A stretch of DNA of 64,000 nt, taken from NCBI RefSeq assembly GCF_001673635.1, contig NZ_LZMH01000035.1:235281-299280 (forward strand), read 5' to 3'. Positions within the stretch are counted from its first letter, which is position 1; every line of letters begins with the position of its first letter. Positions 59,055-64,000 of this stretch are shown piece by piece. The notes below the pieces were generated by a model. It was not told where the DNA came from. It saw nothing but the letters and a program-made list of their open reading frames with translations, and did not search any database. Source of the stretch: Mycobacterium asiaticum (GTDB taxonomy: Bacteria; Actinomycetota; Actinomycetes; Mycobacteriales; Mycobacteriaceae). The translations under genes and the position numbers were made by a program.

Positions 59055-60800
59055 ATGACGATCGTTACCGCGTCCGACGGTGTCGCCCTGGCGGTGCACC
59101 GGTACAACGACATCGATCCCGACCGTCCCACGATTCTGGCGATTCACGGCTATCCCGATAACCACCGGATCTGGGACGGTGTGGCCGAGGTGCTGTCCCA
59201 GCGCTATAACGTGGTGGCCTACGATGTGCGCGGCGCCGGTGAATCATCAGCTCCGGCAGAGCGTTCCGGATACCGGCTGCCGCAACTGATATCCGACGTG
59301 GCCACGGTGATCGACAGCCTCGGCGTGGACCGGGTGCATCTGCTGGCGCACGACTGGGGCTCGGTGCAGGGCTGGGCGGCGGTGACCGACGACTCGGTCT
59401 CACCCAAGGTGGCGTCCTTCACGTCCATCTCCGGCCCCCATCTGGAATACGCGGGCCGGTTCCTACATTCGGCCCGCACGCCGCGGGCCGCCGCCGGGGT
59501 GGCTCGGCAGATCCTGGCGTCGGGATACATCTGGTTTTTCCTGTGCCCGGGGGTTCCCGAACTGGCCTTCCGCTCCGGGCTGGGCGTGAAAGTCGTTGAG
59601 GCTTTTGGTCGCATCGGCCAGTCGAGCATCCGTACCCGTCACGAGTCGCCGCCGCGCTCGATCGGTGACTATGTCAATGGGCTGAACCTGTACCGGGAGA
59701 ACCTGCCCGGTCCGCTGGTGTCACCCGGTGACGATCTGCCGCGAACCAGCGTCCCGGTGCAGGTGCTGGTACCGAGCAAGGACGCGTTCATCACCGGAGC
59801 GCTGCAGCGGTTCATGGGCGCGATGACCTCCGGTGGCAGGGTGGTTCCGGTGCAGGGCGGGCACTGGATGGTGACATCGCGACCCGAGGTGATCGCCCGG
59901 TTGGTCGGGGAGTGGGTCGAACGCGTCAACGGCGCTATCCCGGACGGGGTGCCGTCGGAGATGCGCAGTGGCCCACGCGATGTCCGGGGGAAGCTGGCGC
60001 TGGTCACCGGGGCTGGCGCGGGCATCGGCCGCGCGACCGCCGTCGAACTGGCCCGCAGTGGCGCCCACACGGTGGTGATCGTGGACCGCGACCTGGCCGC
60101 CGCCAACGAGACCGCCGACGCGGTGCGTGCCGCCTGCGCGGAGGCCGCGGTGTACCAGGTCGACGTCACCGATGAAGCGGCGATGAATGACCTTGCCGCG
60201 CAAGTACGTAGCAAGCACGGGGTGGTTGACATCCTGGTGAACAACGCCGGAATCGGCATGGCCGGACGGTTCTTGGAGACCACCCCGGAACACTGGGACG
60301 CCATCATGGCGGTCAACGTGCGCAGCGTCATCACCGGCAGCCGGGCCTTCGGTGCTCAGATGGTGGAGCGCGGCGAGGGCGGGACGATCATCAACATCTC
60401 GTCGGCCTCGGCGTTCCTGCCGTCGAAATCCATGATCGCCTACACCACCACGAAGGCGGCGGTGCTGGCCTTCAGCGAGGCGCTACGTGCCGACTTCGCC
60501 GACGAGGGCATCGCCGTGACCGCGGTGTGTCCCGGCTTCGTCAACACCAACATCGCCAAAAGTACGGTGTACGCCGGGATGTCGACCGAACAGCAGGAGC
60601 GGGCCCGGGCGAAGGCCGACGCGACGTACCGGCGGCGGAACTTCACCCCCGAAGCCACCGCGCGGGCGATCGTCAAATCCATCAAGACCGGCCCGCCGGT
60701 GTTGCCGGTCGCACCGGAGTCATGGGTCGGCTACGCGATGCGGCGGATCAGCCCGTCGGTGATCCGGTTGCTGGCCCGGCTGGACATCCGGCAGCAGTAG
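59055..60800 (+). CDS. Epoxide hydrolase-short-chain dehydrogenase fusion (EphD-like)
   Basis: A 581-residue two-domain enzyme. Residues 1-~300 are an alpha/beta hydrolase with Asp nucleophile D100 in HDWGSVQGW and HGYPDN oxyanion segment, i.e. epoxide-hydrolase type; catalytic His lies in QGGHWMV. Residues ~310-581 are an SDR with GAGAGIG, NNAG and Tyr463/Lys467 (YTTTK). M. tuberculosis EphD has this architecture but maps elsewhere (Rv2214c). Starts three bases after the di-iron gene. It could open an epoxide and oxidise the resulting alcohol. Confidence 0.92.
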   Translation: MTIVTASDGVALAVHRYNDIDPDRPTILAIHGYPDNHRIWDGVAEVLSQRYNVVAYDVRGAGESSAPAERSGYRLPQLISDVATVIDSLGVDRVHLLAHDWGSVQGWAAVTDDSVSPKVASFTSISGPHLEYAGRFLHSARTPRAAAGVARQILASGYIWFFLCPGVPELAFRSGLGVKVVEAFGRIGQSSIRTRHESPPRSIGDYVNGLNLYRENLPGPLVSPGDDLPRTSVPVQVLVPSKDAFITGALQRFMGAMTSGGRVVPVQGGHWMVTSRPEVIARLVGEWVERVNGAIPDGVPSEMRSGPRDVRGKLALVTGAGAGIGRATAVELARSGAHTVVIVDRDLAAANETADAVRAACAEAAVYQVDVTDEAAMNDLAAQVRSKHGVVDILVNNAGIGMAGRFLETTPEHWDAIMAVNVRSVITGSRAFGAQMVERGEGGTIINISSASAFLPSKSMIAYTTTKAAVLAFSEALRADFADEGIAVTAVCPGFVNTNIAKSTVYAGMSTEQQERARAKADATYRRRNFTPEATARAIVKSIKTGPPVLPVAPESWVGYAMRRISPSVIRLLARLDIRQQ

Positions 60801-60809
60801 GGATTGACG

Positions 60810-61886
60810 GTGCCGGACAGTATTTGGACGAGCAGGCCCGCCGATCTATACGGGCGGCGAGAGCGTGATCGCTTCTACACCGTGCTGTGGGGGGTGCGCA
60901 CGGTGATGGGCGGGCTTTCGGCGGCGTCCCGGTGGAAGCCCTCGCGGGTGCCGGTGGTGCGAAGGACGCACAGCGCCAAGGTCATTGAGCGTGTCCGCGT
61001 GGCGCCGGACGTGGTCGCCTTGACGCTGGCCGACCCGGACGGGGGATTGCTGCCGTCCTGGACGCCGGGCGGGCACATCGACGTCCAGTTGCCCTCGGGC
61101 CGTCGCCGGCAGTACTCGCTGTGCGGCCCGCCCGGACGGCGCACCGACTACCGCATCGCCGTCCGCCGCATTCCCGACGGCGGCGGCGGTTCGATCGAGA
61201 TGCACGACGCGTTCGACGTGGGCGACACGCTGGTTTTCGAAGGCCCGCGCAACGCGTTCTATCTCGGCACGTCCGAGCACGACGTGCTGTTCGTGATCGG
61301 CGGCATTGGCGTGACACCGATCCTGCCGATGATCCGCGCGGCCGCGCAGCGCGGAATCAATTGGCGGGCAATATATGCCGGCCGCAGCCGCGAGTACATG
61401 CCACTGCTGGACGAGGTGCTGGCGGTGGCGCCCGACCGCGTCACCGTGTGGGCCGACGACGAGCGCGGCGGTTTCGCGTCCATCGAGGACCTGCTGGCCG
61501 ATGCCGGGCCGACGACGGCGGTGTACGTCTGCGGGCCGGCCGGGATGCTGGAAGCCGTTCGCGTCGCCCGCAACCAGTACGCCAACGCGCCGTTGCACTA
61601 CGAGCGGTTCAGCCCCGCGCCCATCGTCGACGGCGGCCCTTTTGAATTGGAACTCGCCAGATCCGGAGAGGTTCTCAGCGTCCCGGCCAATCGCTCGGCG
61701 CTGGAGGTGATGCTCGACCGCGACCCGACAACCGCCTATTCCTGTCAGCAGGGATTTTGCGGCACGTGCAAGGTCAAAGTCGTTGCCGGGCAGGTTGATC
61801 GGCGCGGCCGCACCGCCGAAGGTGACGACGAGATGCTGGTCTGCGTCTCGCGCTCCGACGGTGCGCGGGTCGTCATCGACGCCTAG
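60810..61886 (+). CDS. Ferredoxin-NADP reductase-type oxidoreductase with C-terminal 2Fe-2S domain (Rv2776c-like)
   Basis: A 358-residue class IA-like reductase: FMN/FAD-binding RQYSLCGPP, NAD-binding GGIGVTPIL and CGPAGMLEA, and a plant-type ferredoxin domain with Cys312, 317, 320 and 345 (C-x4-C-x2-C-x24-C). It would pass electrons from NAD(P)H to an oxygenase, most simply the di-iron protein upstream. GTG 60810 has AGGGA seven bases before it; TTG 60804 is too close to that site. The stop shares CTAG with the convergent fusion gene. Confidence 0.92.
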   Translation: MPDSIWTSRPADLYGRRERDRFYTVLWGVRTVMGGLSAASRWKPSRVPVVRRTHSAKVIERVRVAPDVVALTLADPDGGLLPSWTPGGHIDVQLPSGRRRQYSLCGPPGRRTDYRIAVRRIPDGGGGSIEMHDAFDVGDTLVFEGPRNAFYLGTSEHDVLFVIGGIGVTPILPMIRAAAQRGINWRAIYAGRSREYMPLLDEVLAVAPDRVTVWADDERGGFASIEDLLADAGPTTAVYVCGPAGMLEAVRVARNQYANAPLHYERFSPAPIVDGGPFELELARSGEVLSVPANRSALEVMLDRDPTTAYSCQQGFCGTCKVKVVAGQVDRRGRTAEGDDEMLVCVSRSDGARVVIDA

Positions 61887-63829
61887 AACACACCCTCCTC
61901 CCGCAGGACGTCGGCGAATCGCGCCAGATCGGCGGCGAACAGCCCGGGTTGTTCGAACGCGGCGAAATGACCGCCGCGGTCGTACACCGAGTAATGCACC
62001 AGGTTGTAGCGCGCGGCGGCCCACGCCCGTGGTGTCTGCAACAGCTCGCCCGGGTAGACGGCGTATCCGGTTGGGACATCCACCCGACCGCTCCATTCGT
62101 CGAGCGCCGACGTCCCGGCCCGTCGGGCTTCGCAGTAGAGCCGGGCTGCCGACGTGGCCGTGCCGGTGAGCCAGTAGAACATCAGGTTGTCGATGAGCCG
62201 ATCGGTGCGGATCGGCATGCCTTCCCGGATGTCGCACCAGGCGTGGAACTTCTCGAGTATCCAGCCCGCCAGGCCCAGCGGTGAATCGTCGAGGCCGAAG
62301 CCCAGCGAATGTGGGCGCGTGGACTGGATTTCCATGTATGCGGTGCCGTCCTTGACCCGCTCCAGGCTGGCCGAGATGGCGGCGAGTTCGGTTTCGGTGA
62401 TGTTCGCCAGGAGTTCGGGGTCGTTCTGGTCGGGCGGTGCGAACAGCATGTTCGTGTGGATCGCCGCGACATGCTGCGAGTAGTGCTCGCCGAGGTACTT
62501 CGTGACCAGGGCGCCCCAGTCACCGCCCTGGGCGACGTAACGCTCGTAGCCGAGTTGCGACATCACATCGTCAACCGCAGCCGCGATGCGGGCGACGTCA
62601 ACACCCTTCTCCCGGGTTGGACCGGAGAAGCCGTAACCGGGCATCGACACCAGCACCACATGGAACCGCTTCTGCAGCAACGGCATTGCATCGAGGAACT
62701 CGACGATCGAGCCGGGCCAGCCGTGCGTGATGGCCAGCGGTATGGCGTGCGGTTCGTCTGAGCGGGCGTGCAGGAAATGGACTCGCTGACCCGTGGCCTC
62801 GGTGACGAACGAGCCGATGGCGTTGACTTCGGCTTCGACGGCGCGCCAGTCGTAGCGGTGCAGCCAGTGGTCGACGACGTCCCTGAGGAACGCCTGCTCG
62901 GTGCCGTAATCCCAATCGGTGCCGGCGATTTCGGCCGGCCAGCGTGATGCGCTGAGACGTCGGTGCAGATCGTCGAGCTGATCCTGGGGGACTTGCAGGG
63001 GGTACGGCTCGATCGGGGTGATCACGCGTGGCTGCACCGGCGGTGTGGCGACCGGCTCAGGCGTTTCCACCTGCGGCTCTGCCGGTGCGGCCACCGGGGG
63101 TTCGGCTGTGGCGGTGGGCGGTTCGGCTGGTGGTGGCTCAATTGGCTCCGGTTCGGGCGCCTCGGCAGGCGCGGCCGCCTGCGGTTCGGGCGCCTCGGCG
63201 GGCGCGGCCGCCTGCGGTTCGGGCGCCTCGGCAGGCGCGGGCGCCTCCGGTTCGGGCGCCAGGTTCGGTGGTGGCGCGATCAGCGAGACGATGGCCGGTG
63301 GCCCGGTCACCACCGGCGCCGCGCGATACAGCCGGTAGCCAACGTGCGGCACACTCACGCCGGGCAGTGGCTTCCAGCTGTAGGTGCGGCCGTCGAGCTC
63401 GAAGCCCTTCTTCTCGTAGAAGTCGCGGGCCTTCTGGTTTTTCTCGGCGCACCACAGAATCATGTCGTTGTCGGGGAAGGCGCGCAGCGCCTTGTTCAGC
63501 AGCAGGCCGCCGACGCCATGCCGTTGATGCTCGTCGGAGATGTAGAGCGCGTCGATCTGAATGTCATTGGGGTTCGACAGGTCCGGCCCGAACAGGATCA
63601 TGCCGAGCAATTTGCCGCGAGCCTCGGCCATCCACATGCTCCAGCCGCCCCGCTTGAGAGTGGTCGGGTACAGCGTGTCCACCCACGTCCTAGGGGTCCC
63701 GATCATGTCCAGCACGTGCGTGGCCACGATGCCCTTCCAGGACTGGCGCCACGCCGGATAGTGCATGGCCGCCACCCTGGCGTAATCCTTCGGCTTGGCC
63801 TCGCGGATCCGGATATCGCTGGATCTCAC
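61883..63829 (-). CDS. GNAT acetyltransferase-epoxide hydrolase fusion
   Basis: A 648-residue fusion. Residues ~1-165 are a GNAT domain (ALYISDEHQRHGVGGLLL acetyl-CoA loop; ARDFYEKKGFE), like M. tuberculosis Rv2775, a stand-alone 152-residue protein. A Pro/Ala/Glu-rich linker (~180-275) with a 33-bp-encoded repeat joins to an epoxide hydrolase: EHN domain from ~277, HGWPGS oxyanion motif, Asp nucleophile near 437 in GGDWG and catalytic His in GGHFAAFEQ. GTG 63829 has GGAGGTG five bases upstream. The frame is continuous; no frameshift is seen. Confidence 0.9.
   Translation of the reverse strand: MRSSDIRIREAKPKDYARVAAMHYPAWRQSWKGIVATHVLDMIGTPRTWVDTLYPTTLKRGGWSMWMAEARGKLLGMILFGPDLSNPNDIQIDALYISDEHQRHGVGGLLLNKALRAFPDNDMILWCAEKNQKARDFYEKKGFELDGRTYSWKPLPGVSVPHVGYRLYRAAPVVTGPPAIVSLIAPPPNLAPEPEAPAPAEAPEPQAAAPAEAPEPQAAAPAEAPEPEPIEPPPAEPPTATAEPPVAAPAEPQVETPEPVATPPVQPRVITPIEPYPLQVPQDQLDDLHRRLSASRWPAEIAGTDWDYGTEQAFLRDVVDHWLHRYDWRAVEAEVNAIGSFVTEATGQRVHFLHARSDEPHAIPLAITHGWPGSIVEFLDAMPLLQKRFHVVLVSMPGYGFSGPTREKGVDVARIAAAVDDVMSQLGYERYVAQGGDWGALVTKYLGEHYSQHVAAIHTNMLFAPPDQNDPELLANITETELAAISASLERVKDGTAYMEIQSTRPHSLGFGLDDSPLGLAGWILEKFHAWCDIREGMPIRTDRLIDNLMFYWLTGTATSAARLYCEARRAGTSALDEWSGRVDVPTGYAVYPGELLQTPRAWAAARYNLVHYSVYDRGGHFAAFEQPGLFAADLARFADVLREEGVF
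63150..63260. repeat. 33-bp tandem repeat encoding the Pro/Ala/Glu linker
   Basis: Three units of 33 bp (63150-63182, 63183-63215, 63216-63248) and a partial fourth. The coded peptide unit is about APAEAPEPQAA. Length in multiples of three means copy change would lengthen or shorten the linker without breaking the frame. Confidence 0.85.
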
Positions 63830-63870
63830 GCGAGCACCTCCGTTGGTCGCCTCTGCACATCGACCATCTA

Positions 63871-63894
63871 AGCCTAGAGAGCCGCCTCTAGGCT
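63871..63894. promoter_or_regulatory. Operator-like dyad at the GNAT-epoxide hydrolase promoter
   Basis: Perfect nine-base arms AGCCTAGAG / CTCTAGGCT with a six-base spacer. On the minus strand TAGGCT within it is a good -10 box, which would start an mRNA with a ~35-base leader and GGAGGTG ribosome site. Promoter-overlapping dyads like this are typical repressor sites. Confidence 0.5.
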
Positions 63895-63899
63895 GGCGC

Positions 63900-63955
63900 G
63901 AGCAGACCCGCAAACAACCCCCACCCCCCCCGGGGGGGGGGGTTCGCGTCTGCTC
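63900..63955. repeat. GAGCAGACGC-class palindrome with a C8G11 core
   Basis: Outer arms GAGCAGAC (63900-63907) and GTCTGCTC (63948-63955). The centre has C x 8 (63924-63931) directly followed by G x 11 (63932-63942). The run is prone to slippage or to sequencing error. Bases 63956-64000 hold nothing recognisable. Confidence 0.75.
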
Positions 63956-64000
63956 ACCCCGGGGACCTATCGAACACGCGTTCGCAGGTCCGTCAAAGTT

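Overview
This window is high-GC DNA from a slow-growing Mycobacterium of the non-tuberculous (M. avium complex-like) type. The order and protein identity of its genes follow the M. tuberculosis H37Rv segment running from Rv2869c down to Rv2775, from memory of that map. Species was not determined: I compared proteins and gene order only by recall. Coding density is high, GTG/TTG starts are common, and many -10-like hexamers lie 5-8 bases before a start codon, the mycobacterial leaderless-mRNA pattern. I saw no tRNA, rRNA, insertion sequence, prophage or CRISPR array.

Layout. 1-6.4 kb: rip1 (3' part), ispG, a GNAT protein, a penicillin-binding lipoprotein, a DUF1707 protein and mapB. 6.5-11.3 kb: an overlapping operon, alpha/beta-fold protein-glnA4-glutamine amidotransferase-aldC-SDR, looking like gamma-glutamylation-type amine catabolism. 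11.4-16.8 kb (minus): hydrolase-mtr-nicT-hypB-phosphodiesterase, coupling mycothiol redox with nickel handling. 16.9-24.1 kb: mqo, GNAT, a fused magnesium-chelatase-like ATPase/vWA protein, cobO, cobB, cysG (corrin/siroheme). 24.1-27.6 kb: efpA and proS. 27.6-28.6 kb (minus): a DUF4439 protein and a lipoprotein. 28.7-36.5 kb: rimP-nusA-ylxR-infB-rbfA-nrnA-dinF, a transcription/translation operon. 36.5-40.7 kb: ugpAEBC. 40.9-44.9 kb: echA16, DUF2277, DUF1802, a CocE-type hydrolase and a DUF3558 protein. 44.9-48.8 kb: metallophosphoesterase, pptT, truB, ltp1. 48.8-55.3 kb: sirR/mntR, ribF, rpsO, lppU, gpsI, pepR. 55.4-57.5 kb: nitronate monooxygenase and ald. 57.6-63.8 kb: an oxidative/hydrolytic cluster (SRPBCC, ferritin-like di-iron protein, epoxide hydrolase-SDR fusion, 2Fe-2S reductase, GNAT-epoxide hydrolase fusion).

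The most noteworthy points are: the terminal 58-64 kb cluster with two multidomain fusions and operator-like dyads at both promoters; a four-copy ~55-bp tandem repeat between ugpC and echA16; the absence here of the M. tuberculosis CRISPR-Cas/toxin-antitoxin block that separates echA16 from the Rv2800 hydrolase; a 25-bp perfect palindrome at that very junction, belonging to a family of intergenic palindromes; a DtxR-type operator overlapping the sirR promoter; and a C8G11 homopolymer junction near the right edge.
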